This document shows, piece by piece, positions 1 to 8,788 of a DNA stretch of 64,000 nt. This DNA comes from Streptomyces sp. GESEQ-4. GTDB taxonomy: Bacteria > Actinomycetota > Actinomycetes > Streptomycetales > Streptomycetaceae. Under the pieces are notes generated by a model that saw only the letters and a program-made list of their open reading frames with translations, had not been told where the DNA came from and did not search any database. Made by a program: the position numbers and the translations under genes. Positions within the stretch are counted from its first letter, which is position 1. Each line of letters starts with the position of its first letter. The DNA is taken from the NCBI RefSeq assembly GCF_017948455.1, contig NZ_JAFFSU010000013.1, positions 186,001 through 250,000 of the forward strand, given 5' to 3'.

Positions 1-616
1 AGCCGTCGTATACGCCTGGGCGTCCGGCTTCGGGGACGCCTTCGGCGACCGGCCACCGCCCCTGGGCACCGACTACCTCGCCCAGGTGCACAGCGGCCTC
101 GCCGCGGCGGTGCGGCCGGCGGACCAGCCCCCGGCCCCCTCCCTGATGACCCTCACCGACGTGCTCGGCGGACTGGTGTGCGCCCAGGGGGTGCTGGCCG
201 CGCTGGCCGCTCGGGAGGCGACCGGGCGGGGCAGCCGCGTCGACTCCTCCTTGGTCTCGGCGGCCGCTCTCGTCCCCCGTCCCGCGCACCGGGTCCGCTG
301 GACGGCGCTGGACCGGCCGCTGCGCACAGCGGACGGCCATCTGTATCTCGGTCCCGAGGCACGGGAGCACCCCGAGGCGGTGCTCCGCCTGCTGTACGGT
401 GCCGGCCCCATGGCCGCCGAGGACCTCGCGGCCCGCTTCGCCCGCCGCACCACCGAGGAGTGGACGGCACGGCTGGCCGAGGCAGGCCTGACCGCGACCC
501 CCGTACGCACCGACCTGACGGCTCTGGCCCGCGACCCGGCCTTCCGGGCAGCCGTGGCACCGCCCGACCCGGTCACCGGACACGCACGCCCTTACGCTCC
601 CTGGGAGTTCGCATGA
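1..616 (+). CDS. CoA-transferase family III (CaiB/BaiF), C-terminal part, cut by window edge
   Basis: The frame is open from base 2, so the gene begins outside the window and about 204 residues are visible. Class III CoA-transferases move CoA between carboxylic acids. The segment LTDVLGGLVCAQGVLAALAA followed by R.ATGRGSRVDSSL is the typical family region before the C-terminal domain; the catalytic Asp lies in the missing N-terminal part. The stop overlaps the next start (ATGA at 613-616), so it is translationally coupled to an acyl-CoA ligase, which suggests a joint role in activating or recycling a carboxylic acid. The substrate cannot be told. Confidence 0.75.
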   Translation, partial: AVVYAWASGFGDAFGDRPPPLGTDYLAQVHSGLAAAVRPADQPPAPSLMTLTDVLGGLVCAQGVLAALAAREATGRGSRVDSSLVSAAALVPRPAHRVRWTALDRPLRTADGHLYLGPEAREHPEAVLRLLYGAGPMAAEDLAARFARRTTEEWTARLAEAGLTATPVRTDLTALARDPAFRAAVAPPDPVTGHARPYAPWEFA

Positions 617-2295
617 CGGCCGCCCCCGCGACCCGGCACTGTACCGCCCCACCCGAGACCCGAGACGGGCAACCGGTGTGGACCTCACGCGCCGGAGTGC
701 CCTTCCCGGATCTGGTGCCCCGCGCCCGACGACGCGCCTGGGTGACGGCGGGCCTGTGCCCGGACATCGACCTCTACGCACTGTTCACCGGCCGGGTCCG
801 CGAACACCCGGACCGCCAGGCGCTGGTGGACGACGCCGGAGCGCTGTCCTATGCGGCGCTGGACGCCGAAGTCCGCCGGATCGCCGCCCTGTTCGCCCAG
901 GAGGACCTGGGAGACGGCGACGTGGTCGCGCTCCTGCTGCCCAACGGACGCGACGCCGTGGCCGCGGAACTCGCCGTCTACGCGATCGGCTCGGTGGCCC
1001 TCCCGATCCCCGCGGGCGGTGACGACCGGGACGTCCGGGCGCTGCTCGCCCGCTCGCGGGCCCGGGGCGCCGTCCTCGCATCGGCGTGCCAGGCCCAGGC
1101 CGTCGCGGATCTTCCGCACCTGCGCACCGTGTTCACCTCCGGCTCGGGCGACGGACGGACGCACGGGCTGAACTCCCCGCCCACCCCGGCCCGGCATCCC
1201 TGGCGGCCACGGCAGGCCGACCCGTACGGGCCCGCCCGCATCCTGGTGTCGTCCGGTTCCGAAGCCGAGCCGAAGATGGTCGCCTACAGCCATCACGCCC
1301 TGGCCGGCGGCCGTGCGCGGTACGTCCGGAGCCTGCACCCCGACACCACGCTGCCACCCCGCCACCTGGTCCTCGTCCCGCTGGCCTCGTCCTTCGGATC
1401 TTTGGGCACACCGGTCACCCTCGCCGCCCTCGGCGGCACCCTCATCGTGCAGTCGGCCTTCGACCCGGCCGGAGCGTTGCGGACGGTCGCCGAGCATCGT
1501 CCGACCCACCTCTTCGCGGTGCCCACGATGCTCCGGCGCATCGCCGACCTGCCGGAGCGGCCGGACGAGGACACATCGTCGTTGCGTGCCGTCGTCTCCA
1601 GCGGCGCCCCTCTGCCGGCGGCCACCGCCCAGGCATGCCGTGAACGGTTCGGCCGTCCGGTGGTGACCGTGTACGGCTCGTCGGACGGCGTGAACTGCCA
1701 CACGGCCGGAGAACGCCACCCGCCGGGCGACAGCGCCGGCACTCCGGACCCCGCGGTGGCCCGCATCCGGATCACCGGACCCGACGGCGCGCCGCTCACC
1801 ACCGGGCGGACCGGTCAGATCGAGGCCCTGGGCCCCATGACGCCCCTGTGCTACGTCAACGCGCCCGAACTGGACGCCCGTTACCGTACTTCCGACGGCT
1901 GGGTGCGCTCGGGCGACCTCGGTCGGCTGGACGAGCGGGGAAGGCTGCACGTCCTGGGTCGGCTCAAACGCATCGCCCTGCGCGGCGGTCTCAACATCAG
2001 TCTCGCCGAGGTCGAACGCGAACTGGGCACCCATCCGGCGGTGGCCGAGGCGGTCTGCGTCCCGGTGCCCGATCCGGACCTCGGGGAACGACTGTGCGCC
2101 TGCGTCCGCCCGGCCCCGGGCACACCCGTTCCCACACTGTCCGACCTGACGACCCACTTGGAGGGTCGTGGCCTGGCCCGCCGCAAACACCCCGAACGTC
2201 TCCTGGTGGTGGACGAGATGCCCCTCGGCCCCGGCGGGAAGGTCTGCTACCGCACCCTGATGTCCCGAGCGACCGCGCGCTCAACTCGGGAATGA
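613..2295 (+). CDS. class I adenylate-forming acyl-CoA synthetase/ligase
   Basis: 560 residues, starting at the ATG that overlaps the upstream stop; longer versions of this frame are not supported. Motifs in order: an A3-type phosphate loop SSGSEAEPK near residues 213-221, YGSSDG near 354 (the usual YGxTE is altered), SGDLGRLDERG near 433, GRLKRI.LRGGLNIS hinge with EVE near 450-465, and GPGGKV with the likely catalytic Lys near 540. It should activate an acid as acyl-AMP and pass it to CoA or a carrier. The phosphate loop has Glu/Pro where many family members have TTG, so substrate class is unclear. Forms an operon with the upstream CoA-transferase. Confidence 0.85.
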   Translation: MTAAPATRHCTAPPETRDGQPVWTSRAGVPFPDLVPRARRRAWVTAGLCPDIDLYALFTGRVREHPDRQALVDDAGALSYAALDAEVRRIAALFAQEDLGDGDVVALLLPNGRDAVAAELAVYAIGSVALPIPAGGDDRDVRALLARSRARGAVLASACQAQAVADLPHLRTVFTSGSGDGRTHGLNSPPTPARHPWRPRQADPYGPARILVSSGSEAEPKMVAYSHHALAGGRARYVRSLHPDTTLPPRHLVLVPLASSFGSLGTPVTLAALGGTLIVQSAFDPAGALRTVAEHRPTHLFAVPTMLRRIADLPERPDEDTSSLRAVVSSGAPLPAATAQACRERFGRPVVTVYGSSDGVNCHTAGERHPPGDSAGTPDPAVARIRITGPDGAPLTTGRTGQIEALGPMTPLCYVNAPELDARYRTSDGWVRSGDLGRLDERGRLHVLGRLKRIALRGGLNISLAEVERELGTHPAVAEAVCVPVPDPDLGERLCACVRPAPGTPVPTLSDLTTHLEGRGLARRKHPERLLVVDEMPLGPGGKVCYRTLMSRATARSTRE

Positions 2296-2497
2296 CCTCA
2301 GGGCACTCACGAGGCTGTGCACCGAGCTCGTCTGTATGCAGGCATGTAGGGGCTGCCGTTCTTGAGCCCGCTGACCAGTGAAGCAAGGTTTACGCAAGGT
2401 TCCTGCCCACGTGCGCGCCGCACCGTAGGGACAAGGGGCCCGTGACACCGAGGGAGCACCGGCCTTCTCGATCCTGTCGGGACATGAAGGAGTGAAG

Positions 2498-2698
2498 ATG
2501 CGCTTGCGTAAGCGTTCAGTCGTCACCGTATTCCTGGTCACAGCGGCGTGCAGCGTCCTCGGTCCGGGTGCCTTGGCCGCTCCCATGCCGTGGGACTCGC
2601 ACAGGAACCCGGTTTCACATGGGGGTGTGGCTGACAGTAGTGGCCCGGATGGCTTCCATGACAGCGGCTACCACGACAACGGGCATCACGACAACTGA
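2498..2698 (+). CDS. small secreted His/Asp/Gly-rich peptide, unknown function
   Basis: 66 residues. An RBS AAGGAG (2486-2491) is 6 nt before the ATG at 2498; the GTG at 2492 abuts the RBS and is unlikely. The N-terminus is a Sec signal peptide (RLRKR, hydrophobic core VVTVFLVTAACSVLG, likely cleavage after ALAA). The mature part is about 36 residues and ends in FHDSGYHDNGHHDN, which could bind metal. I do not recognise a family. Followed by a strong hairpin terminator, which supports it being a real transcript. Confidence 0.6.
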   Translation: MRLRKRSVVTVFLVTAACSVLGPGALAAPMPWDSHRNPVSHGGVADSSGPDGFHDSGYHDNGHHDN

Positions 2699-2753
2699 TC
2701 GGGCCCGCAGGGTGCAGTCAACCCGGGCCTCCTCACTCAGCCTTCGTGTCGTT

Positions 2754-2791
2754 CCCCGGCGGTCTGTCCTGATCGGAGCAGACCGCCGGGG
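2754..2791. terminator. bidirectional hairpin terminator
   Basis: Perfect 13-bp inverted repeat, CCCCGGCGGTCTG (2754-2766) and its complement (2779-2791), with a 12-nt loop. It sits between two convergent genes (small peptide and LmbE deacetylase). Confidence 0.75.
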
Positions 2792-2800
2792 TCGTGACGA

Positions 2801-3634
2801 TCAGCGCAGGCCGGCGAAGAGATCGTTCTCGGGGGTGGCCGCGCCGGTGGTGTCCTTGACGCGTACGAAGGTCTCCATGCCCATCAACTCGCCGAACCTC
2901 TCCTTGCCCATCTTGAGGAAGAAGATGTTCTCGCCCTGACTGGCGTGCGCGGCCAGCGCGTCGAACTTCTGGTCGCTGAAGGCGGTGGTGTCCACCCACG
3001 TGGAGATCTCGTCGTCGGGGAGGCCGATCTCGGCCAGCGCGGCGGCCTCGGCGGGATCCGGCTCCGGCATGTCCTCATTGAACTCGCGCATGATCTCGCC
3101 GAAGCGCCGCATCATCGAGTGGGGCATCGTCGTCCAGTACACCTTCGGTGCCAGCGCGGTCATCTCCAGCGCCGCCATCGTGATGCGGTGGGCCTGGATG
3201 TGGTCGGGGTGGCCGTAGAAGCCGTTCTCGTCGTAGGTGACGACCACATCGGGTCGGTAGTGCCGCATGAGTTCCGCGAGTCGGGCGGCGCCTTCCTGCA
3301 CGGGGGTCTGCCAGAAGGATCCGGGGGCGTCGTTGGTCGGCCAGCCCATCATTCCGGAGTCGGCATAGTCCAGCATCTCCAGATCGCTGATCTTCAGGGC
3401 GTCACAGCTCGCCTTGAGTTCTTGACGGCGCATCAAGGCGACGGACGCCGGATCATGCCCGGGGTCGCCCGGCTTGACACCTCCCGGTCCGTCACCGCAA
3501 CCGCCGTCGGTACAGGTCACGAGGACGGTGCGGATGCCTTCCGCCGCATACCTTGCGAGGACCCCTCCGGTTCCGGTGGCCTCGTCGTCGGGGTGGGCGT
3601 GTACTGCCATGAGCGTCAAGGGCCGGTCAGCCAT
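2801..3634 (-). CDS. PIG-L/LmbE family zinc-dependent N-acyl deacetylase or amidase (mycothiol type)
   Basis: 277 residues from an ATG preceded by GGAGGA; the longer frame upstream has no RBS. Zinc-site motifs are AHPDDE (13-18) and HPDH (142-145) in GFYGHPDHIQAHR. This is the family of MshB (GlcNAc-Ins deacetylase), Mca (mycothiol conjugate amidase) and antibiotic-cluster deacetylases. The length and the GxYGHPDH context resemble Mca/MshB of actinobacteria, but the true mycothiol genes usually lie elsewhere, so this may act on another N-acyl sugar or thiol conjugate. It is the last of four minus-strand genes (7287 to 2801). Confidence 0.8.
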   Translation of the reverse strand: MADRPLTLMAVHAHPDDEATGTGGVLARYAAEGIRTVLVTCTDGGCGDGPGGVKPGDPGHDPASVALMRRQELKASCDALKISDLEMLDYADSGMMGWPTNDAPGSFWQTPVQEGAARLAELMRHYRPDVVVTYDENGFYGHPDHIQAHRITMAALEMTALAPKVYWTTMPHSMMRRFGEIMREFNEDMPEPDPAEAAALAEIGLPDDEISTWVDTTAFSDQKFDALAAHASQGENIFFLKMGKERFGELMGMETFVRVKDTTGAATPENDLFAGLR

Positions 3635-3751
3635 GAAACAGTCCTCCTGCAGAAATAGGTCTTGGTAAATGAGTCTTCGTCGAGGCAACCTGCGGGCCCG
3701 CCCGGCTGTTCCCGGCGCGGTCGAGGCGATACCGCCCGTTGCGGCCTCTCG

Positions 3752-4315
3752 CTAGTGCGGTGCGACGGCTTTGAGCCAGTCCTCGACGGTGAGGACATCT
3801 GCCCACTGCGGGAACAGCTTTTCGGTGAGCATCGTGTGCACCTCGGGGTCGGTGTCGAGGCAGGCATCCGCCAGGACGGTGAGGCCGAAGTCCAGGTCGA
3901 TGGCGTGCCACAGGGTGGACAGCACTACGGCGCTGGTGGCGATGCCGGTGAGAACAAGGCTGTCGATGTCGTGAGCCCTGAGCACCAGGTCGAGGTCGCT
4001 GCCCGAGAACGCGCTCCCTCGCCTCTTGGTCACCACGACGTCGCCCTGCTGGGGCGTGATGTCGGGATGGATCTCGGTGCCAGGGGCACCCTCGGTGAAC
4101 AGGCCGGCCCGCACGGCGTTGGTCATCACCTTGTTGCGAGGGCTGACTTCCGGATCGCCCGGCCGTAATCCGATCACGACGTAGATCACGGGGATGCCGG
4201 CAGCCCGGGCGCCGTCGATCGCCCTGCGCAGGCGCCGTAGATATCCGGAACCGTCGTCGGCGATGGCCACGACGTCCCGTTGGACGTCCATCACCAGAAG
4301 CGCGCTGTTCGCCAT
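3752..4315 (-). CDS. isochorismatase-fold hydrolase lacking the catalytic cysteine
   Basis: 187 residues from ATG (MANSALLVMDVQRD); in-frame starts at 4366 (ATG) and 4390 (GTG, 6 nt after the ABC gene stop) are possible. Visible: the catalytic Asp in LLVMDVQRD and the Lys in VVTKRRGSAF. The third residue of the usual D-K-C triad is absent: where amidases have TGxxTxxCV this protein has TGIATSAVV, so Val replaces Cys. True isochorismatases such as PhzD also lack the Cys and hydrolyse a vinyl ether, so an ether hydrolase role is possible; a nicotinamidase-like role is unlikely. Confidence 0.8.
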   Translation of the reverse strand: MANSALLVMDVQRDVVAIADDGSGYLRRLRRAIDGARAAGIPVIYVVIGLRPGDPEVSPRNKVMTNAVRAGLFTEGAPGTEIHPDITPQQGDVVVTKRRGSAFSGSDLDLVLRAHDIDSLVLTGIATSAVVLSTLWHAIDLDFGLTVLADACLDTDPEVHTMLTEKLFPQWADVLTVEDWLKAVAPH

Positions 4316-4396
4316 GCTCGCCGGCCCTTCTCCGTTGGGAAACGTTGGCGGGGAGTCCTCGGTCATGCCACTACTGACTCCGCAGCTCACAAGAAG

Positions 4397-6082
4397 TCAT
4401 CGGTGGAGCCACACGGGCGGCTCATGGACCGTGAGCCTGCCGTCGTCGATGCGCCAGAGGGCGTCCGCGCGGGCGGCGAGTTCGGGTTCGTCGGTGACGT
4501 AGATGACGGTGCCCGGGTATCGGTCGAGCAGGCGTTCCAGCAGGTCGGAACCGAGCGCCTTGTGCGGCTTGGCCTCGTCCAGCAGCAGGATGCGGGGGCC
4601 GCTGCGCAGGGCCCGTACCATCGCCACCTGGTAGCGCGCGGTCGTGGAAAGGCCGTGTCCGCCTTCACCCACGCGGGTGCGCAGGCCGTCGGGGAGCAAC
4701 TCGGCGAGGGCCTCGATGTGGTCCTCGTCCGGCTCCGTGGCCGCGTCGGGTGATGCGCCGTGCCGCAGGTTCTTGCCCACGCTGCCGCGGAGCAACGGGA
4801 GTTCGGGGCTGGTCAGCCTGATCATCCGCCGTACGGATTCGGGATCGTGCCGGGCGAGGTCCTGGCCGTCGAGGAGTACCGTCCCGGCGTCCGGCTCCTG
4901 CAGTCGCGCGATGAGGCGAAGCAGCAGCGACTTTCCCGCGCCCGGAGGGCCCTGCAGTACGATCCGCTGCCCCGGCGTCGCGACGGCCGACGCGTCCAGG
5001 ACGCCGTACACGCGCAGCCCTACGAGTTCCAGGCGCCCGGGCCCTTCCGCGAGCGGCTCGGCCTGGCGGCGCCTGCGCAGTGGCGCCGGTGCCGCGAGGA
5101 CCTCGGCTATGCGACGGCGTGCGACGCGCGACTGCTGCCAGTGCTCCTGCACACGGACCAGCGAGGCCAGGGGCCCGCCGAGGAAGTTCGCCACCGTCAG
5201 CAGCGAGGCGAGGACCTCCCAGCTGGTGCCCGTGACCAGGCCCGCGGTGACCACGATCAGCAGGATCCCGATGCCGCACGCCTCGGCCGTCGCCGACATC
5301 ACTCCGGTGAGCCGGGCCTGGCGCACCATGGCGCGACCGTACTCACGGCTGCGCCGCCGCATCACCCGGCGTTCCTGCTCGATCCGTCCGAGGGACTGTA
5401 TGACGGCCGTGTGCGTGACGCGTTCGTTCACGAAGGCGGCGAGCCGGCCGTTGTGCCGTCTGGTCTCGCGTACGCGTTCGTTGAGCCGCCGCCCGAACAG
5501 CGCGACCGTGGCCCCGGAGAGGAGGATCACCGCCGCCGAGAGCGCGCCGATCGTCGGCGCGATGACGGCCAGGGCGACGAGCGCGCACGCCAGGAACACC
5601 CCGTCCACCAGCAGCGGTGCCACGCCCTTGCTGATCCACAGCCGGAGGGCGGACGCGTCGCCGGTGAACCGGAGCACGGTGACGCCGACCGTGCGCCGGT
5701 CCGGGCCCCATGCCTCGCTTCCGGCGACGTGGTCGAAGAGGCGCATTCTGACGCTGTGTACGTAGCTCTGGGCCAGCCGTTCCGCGAGCGGTTCGCCTGC
5801 CGCCCTGAGGAGTACGGTCGCGCAGGCCGAGGTGAGGAGTCCGGCGGCGAGTGTGCCGGGCGCGTAACCGGCGACGTGGGTGTAGATGGCGCTGCGGTCT
5901 TGGCCGGACGCGATCTGCCCGCCGTGCGTGATGCGGTAGGCCGCGCCATGCACCAGGAGGGCGAAGGCGACCACGCAGACCGCCTGCCCGAATCCCGCGA
6001 GGACCAAGAGGAGCATCAGCCGGCGCCGTACACCGCCGAGCGTGTGCGGCATCCGGACGCGCTGCCGGCCCGCCGTGGTCAA
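4397..6082 (-). CDS. ABC transporter, fused membrane and ATPase domains, degenerate ATPase motifs
   Basis: 561 residues; TTG start in a TTGA overlap with the upstream gene. The N-terminal half (about 1-310) has several hydrophobic spans typical of a half-exporter. The ATPase domain has Walker A GPPGAGKS (about 377-384) and Walker B ILLLDEAK (about 495). The ABC signature reads LSTTAR instead of LSGGQ (about 476), and the H-loop position reads VTDE instead of VTH (about 528). As a homodimer it would be weak or inactive as an ATPase, unless it pairs with a partner encoded elsewhere or works as a regulated transporter. Probably works with the coupled P-loop protein. Confidence 0.82.
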   Translation of the reverse strand: MTTAGRQRVRMPHTLGGVRRRLMLLLVLAGFGQAVCVVAFALLVHGAAYRITHGGQIASGQDRSAIYTHVAGYAPGTLAAGLLTSACATVLLRAAGEPLAERLAQSYVHSVRMRLFDHVAGSEAWGPDRRTVGVTVLRFTGDASALRLWISKGVAPLLVDGVFLACALVALAVIAPTIGALSAAVILLSGATVALFGRRLNERVRETRRHNGRLAAFVNERVTHTAVIQSLGRIEQERRVMRRRSREYGRAMVRQARLTGVMSATAEACGIGILLIVVTAGLVTGTSWEVLASLLTVANFLGGPLASLVRVQEHWQQSRVARRRIAEVLAAPAPLRRRRQAEPLAEGPGRLELVGLRVYGVLDASAVATPGQRIVLQGPPGAGKSLLLRLIARLQEPDAGTVLLDGQDLARHDPESVRRMIRLTSPELPLLRGSVGKNLRHGASPDAATEPDEDHIEALAELLPDGLRTRVGEGGHGLSTTARYQVAMVRALRSGPRILLLDEAKPHKALGSDLLERLLDRYPGTVIYVTDEPELAARADALWRIDDGRLTVHEPPVWLHR

Positions 6083-7287
6083 GCCACTGATTCGGCCGTC
6101 AGAGGGCCGCTGCGGTCCGCCAGCCGACTGTGGTCCTGCGACAGTGCGGTGCAGTCCGTGTAGTCCGTGCGGTCCGTCAGCCGGGTGCCGTCCTCCTGCT
6201 GGCCGCTCTCGTCCCTGACGGGGCTCCCGCCCGCGACGGCGCCCGCGAGGATCTGGCCGGCGACGGAGGGATCGGACAGGGCAGCCGGTTCGAACACGGG
6301 GATGTCCACGCCGGCCACCGCTTCGGCCATGGCCAGCGGAGAGGCCGTCAGTACCCCGCTCAGGGCCATGACGGGAAGCCCCTCCTCATGCAGCAGCCGC
6401 ACCCCCGCGACCGCGCTGACCGAGTCACCGGCCGCGAACACGATGCCGTCCACGTCGGCGCGGAATTCCGGCGTGCGCATCAGCGCCGCCGTCTCCCGCT
6501 GCAGGATCCCGTCCGCGACTTCCAGCACTATGGCATCCGCCTGGTGGCTCGTCAGATCCGTGATCGCGCTGCGCAGAATGCGGATCACCTGCGGCATCGG
6601 CAGCTGGTACGTGGTGGGGAAACCCAGGTCGGTGAAGTCGATGACCCGCGACGCGCCCGCGTCGGCCATCAGCGTCGGGTCCCCGGGCGCACCGGTGCCG
6701 GTCACCTTTGCCGCGCCGACCCGGCGGCCGGCCAGGCTGAGGCCGCGTATGAGGGCGGCGGCCACGGTCGTCTTGCCCGCGTTCATCGAGGTGCCGAGTA
6801 CGGCGATGGTGCGTGGGCGCGGTGCGAGGGCCGGCACGACGGGCCGGGCCAGGCGGGCGAGGTTGATGACCGCGCCGTGCTCGTCGGTAACCAGACCAAG
6901 GGGCTGCAGCCGGGTGGGAGGGTTCATTCTGGAGTGGGAGGAGACGACCCGCCCGGCTATGCCGCCTCCGGCGGCCAGGTCACAGGGGCCGAGGTCGCCC
7001 GGCACTTCTGCCTCGAATTGGTCAGGGGCGTAGCGTGCGCCATAGGCGACCACTATCGTGTCGCCGACGAACAGCCGATTACGCTTTCCGTGTGCTTGCC
7101 CGAGGGATTTGTGCTGGCCGATTTCGGTCACCCGGCACAGCACCAGGTCGCCTGCCTGCGGACGGGCGTCCTGCCTGCTCAGCCCCAGTGTGCCGGTGGG
7201 TCCGTGGCCCAGCTCGACAAGGCGGCGGGCCGTATAGGAAACTTTCGCCGCCGCATTGCCGGAAGCATTGAACCGCGCACTCTGCAT
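6079..7287 (-). CDS. P-loop NTPase of the MobB/BioD/DUF1611-like type, unknown function
   Basis: 402 residues; ATG at 7287 has AAGGAGAA 6 nt before it. The first 150 residues form a beta-rich domain (AGDLVLCRVTEIG..., VGDTIVVAYGARYAP) without a recognised family. The P-loop GTSMNAGKTT is near residues 165-174, and the rest resembles SIMIBI NTPases (dethiobiotin synthetase, MobB, DUF1611). The C-terminal 40 residues are Asp/Thr-rich (RTDYTDCT). Its stop overlaps the ABC transporter start, so the two are made together; it may supply or sense a nucleotide for that transporter or modify its cargo. Function not recognised. Confidence 0.6.
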   Translation of the reverse strand: MQSARFNASGNAAAKVSYTARRLVELGHGPTGTLGLSRQDARPQAGDLVLCRVTEIGQHKSLGQAHGKRNRLFVGDTIVVAYGARYAPDQFEAEVPGDLGPCDLAAGGGIAGRVVSSHSRMNPPTRLQPLGLVTDEHGAVINLARLARPVVPALAPRPRTIAVLGTSMNAGKTTVAAALIRGLSLAGRRVGAAKVTGTGAPGDPTLMADAGASRVIDFTDLGFPTTYQLPMPQVIRILRSAITDLTSHQADAIVLEVADGILQRETAALMRTPEFRADVDGIVFAAGDSVSAVAGVRLLHEEGLPVMALSGVLTASPLAMAEAVAGVDIPVFEPAALSDPSVAGQILAGAVAGGSPVRDESGQQEDGTRLTDRTDYTDCTALSQDHSRLADRSGPLTAESVA

Positions 7288-7504
7288 GGATTTCTCCTTA
7301 TCCGCACGAGCTGAAAATCGCCCCGTGGAGCACCTTAGGGATTCTTCATCACTCAAATCCGCGGCGACCAAAAGAGAAACTTAGGGGAGATCACCCGGGA
7401 GGGCGGGGTCTCAATATGCCCAGCGGCGATCGTCGTCGGCAACATGCCGACAGCCATTCGTGGCCGTACCACCCGTACCACCCGTGCCGCCGATCGGGCC
7501 GCCG

Positions 7505-8788
7505 TCAGTCGTCCTCGTCCCCCTCCTCGTCCTGACGCCCGTCGTGCCGCTTCTCCCGCTCCGGCTTCTCCTCGTCACGCTGTTCCCGGCTGCCGCTCGG
7601 CTCCGCCGTCGGGCTCGGGGCGGCGCTGGAGGCCGGGCTCGATGCCAGGGGAGAGGCGGAGGCGGGAGCGCTGGTACGGGGCGACGGCTCGGAGTCCGTG
7701 CCCTTCGCCGCGGTGTTGTCGGGGGCGAACCACAGCACGCCGAGGAGCATCGCGGCCACGAAGAGCACGGCGGCGGCTGCCGTGGCCGCCACGCGCGGCC
7801 GGCGGGCGAGGCGGGTGAGGAGCGCCGGCCGTTCCGGACGGCGTGCCCGGGACCGGCCGGCGGCGGCGCTGCCTGAGACGGAGGGCAGTGCGTACGTGGT
7901 CGGGGTGCTGGTCTCGCCCAGTTGCCGTGACCTCGGCCGGGCGGTCGGTGTCGCGTCGGGGAGCGGTTCGGGGCGTCCGAGCCAGGCGCCGTCGGCGAAC
8001 CATTCCGCGGCCTGCTGGGCGGTGGGCCGGTGCTCCGGGGCCTTGGCGAGCAGGCCGAGGAGGTAGTTCTCGAAGGCGGGCGGGAGACTGGGGATGCCCA
8101 GTTCGCGCGGTGGGACGGGGGCGGCGTCCAGGTGTTGGTGCAGGATGGCGATGGCGCTGTCGGCCTGGAACGGCGGGCGGCCGGTGAGGAGTTGGTAGAG
8201 CACACAGCCCAGCGCGTAGACGTCGGAAGCCGGGCCCGCCGGCTGTCCGAGGGCGCGCTCGGGGGCGAGATAGAGACTCGTGCCGACGATCTGCCCGGTG
8301 GCCGTCAGCGCGGCGCCGGGGTCGTCGAGGAAGCGGGCGATGCCGAAGTCGCCGATCTTGAGGGTGCCGTCGGCATCCAGGAGCAGGTTGCCGGGCTTGA
8401 TGTCCCGGTGGACGATGCCCTGCCGGTGCGCGGCGGCGAGCCCGGCGGCGGCCTGCGCGGCGATCGAGGCCACGCGGTCGGCGGGCAGCGCCCCGGACCG
8501 GGCCAGTGCCTGGGCGAGGCTGGCGCCCTCGACGAGTTCCATCACCAGGAAGAGCCGGTTGTCGTACTCGCCGAAATCCAGGACGCCGACCACGTTCCGG
8601 TGGTCGATCCGGGCCGCGGTCTGCGCCTCCAGCCGGAAACGGGAGGTGGCGGTGGGGTCGGCGTCCTGGGGCAGCAGGAGCTTGACGGCCACCTGCCGGG
8701 CGAGGGTCTCGTCGTACGCCCGCCAGACCTCCCCCATGCCACCGCGTCCGATCGACTCGCTCAGCCGGTAGCGGCCCGCCATCAGCAC
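7505..8788 (-). CDS. membrane-anchored serine/threonine protein kinase (PknB type)
   Basis: 427 residues from GTG with AAAAGGA 9 nt upstream. Kinase domain 7-265: glycine loop GRGGMG (14-19), Lys36, HRDIKPGN (127-134), DFG (147-149), GTSLYLAPE activation segment. A Ser/Thr/Pro-rich juxtamembrane stretch is followed by one transmembrane helix (about 331-352). The outside part is low complexity: a Ser/Pro/Ala stretch and then a highly charged tail (EEKPEREKRHDGRQDEEGDEDD-type), with no PASTA domains. It therefore does not sense peptidoglycan through PASTA repeats. Divergent from the VanW gene. Confidence 0.9.
   Translation of the reverse strand: MLMAGRYRLSESIGRGGMGEVWRAYDETLARQVAVKLLLPQDADPTATSRFRLEAQTAARIDHRNVVGVLDFGEYDNRLFLVMELVEGASLAQALARSGALPADRVASIAAQAAAGLAAAHRQGIVHRDIKPGNLLLDADGTLKIGDFGIARFLDDPGAALTATGQIVGTSLYLAPERALGQPAGPASDVYALGCVLYQLLTGRPPFQADSAIAILHQHLDAAPVPPRELGIPSLPPAFENYLLGLLAKAPEHRPTAQQAAEWFADGAWLGRPEPLPDATPTARPRSRQLGETSTPTTYALPSVSGSAAAGRSRARRPERPALLTRLARRPRVAATAAAAVLFVAAMLLGVLWFAPDNTAAKGTDSEPSPRTSAPASASPLASSPASSAAPSPTAEPSGSREQRDEEKPEREKRHDGRQDEEGDEDD

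Noticed and set aside
178..612. Upstream extension of the acyl-CoA ligase frame
   Set aside because: It overlaps the CoA-transferase gene in another frame and is Arg/Pro-rich noise; ATG 613 in the ATGA overlap is the real start.
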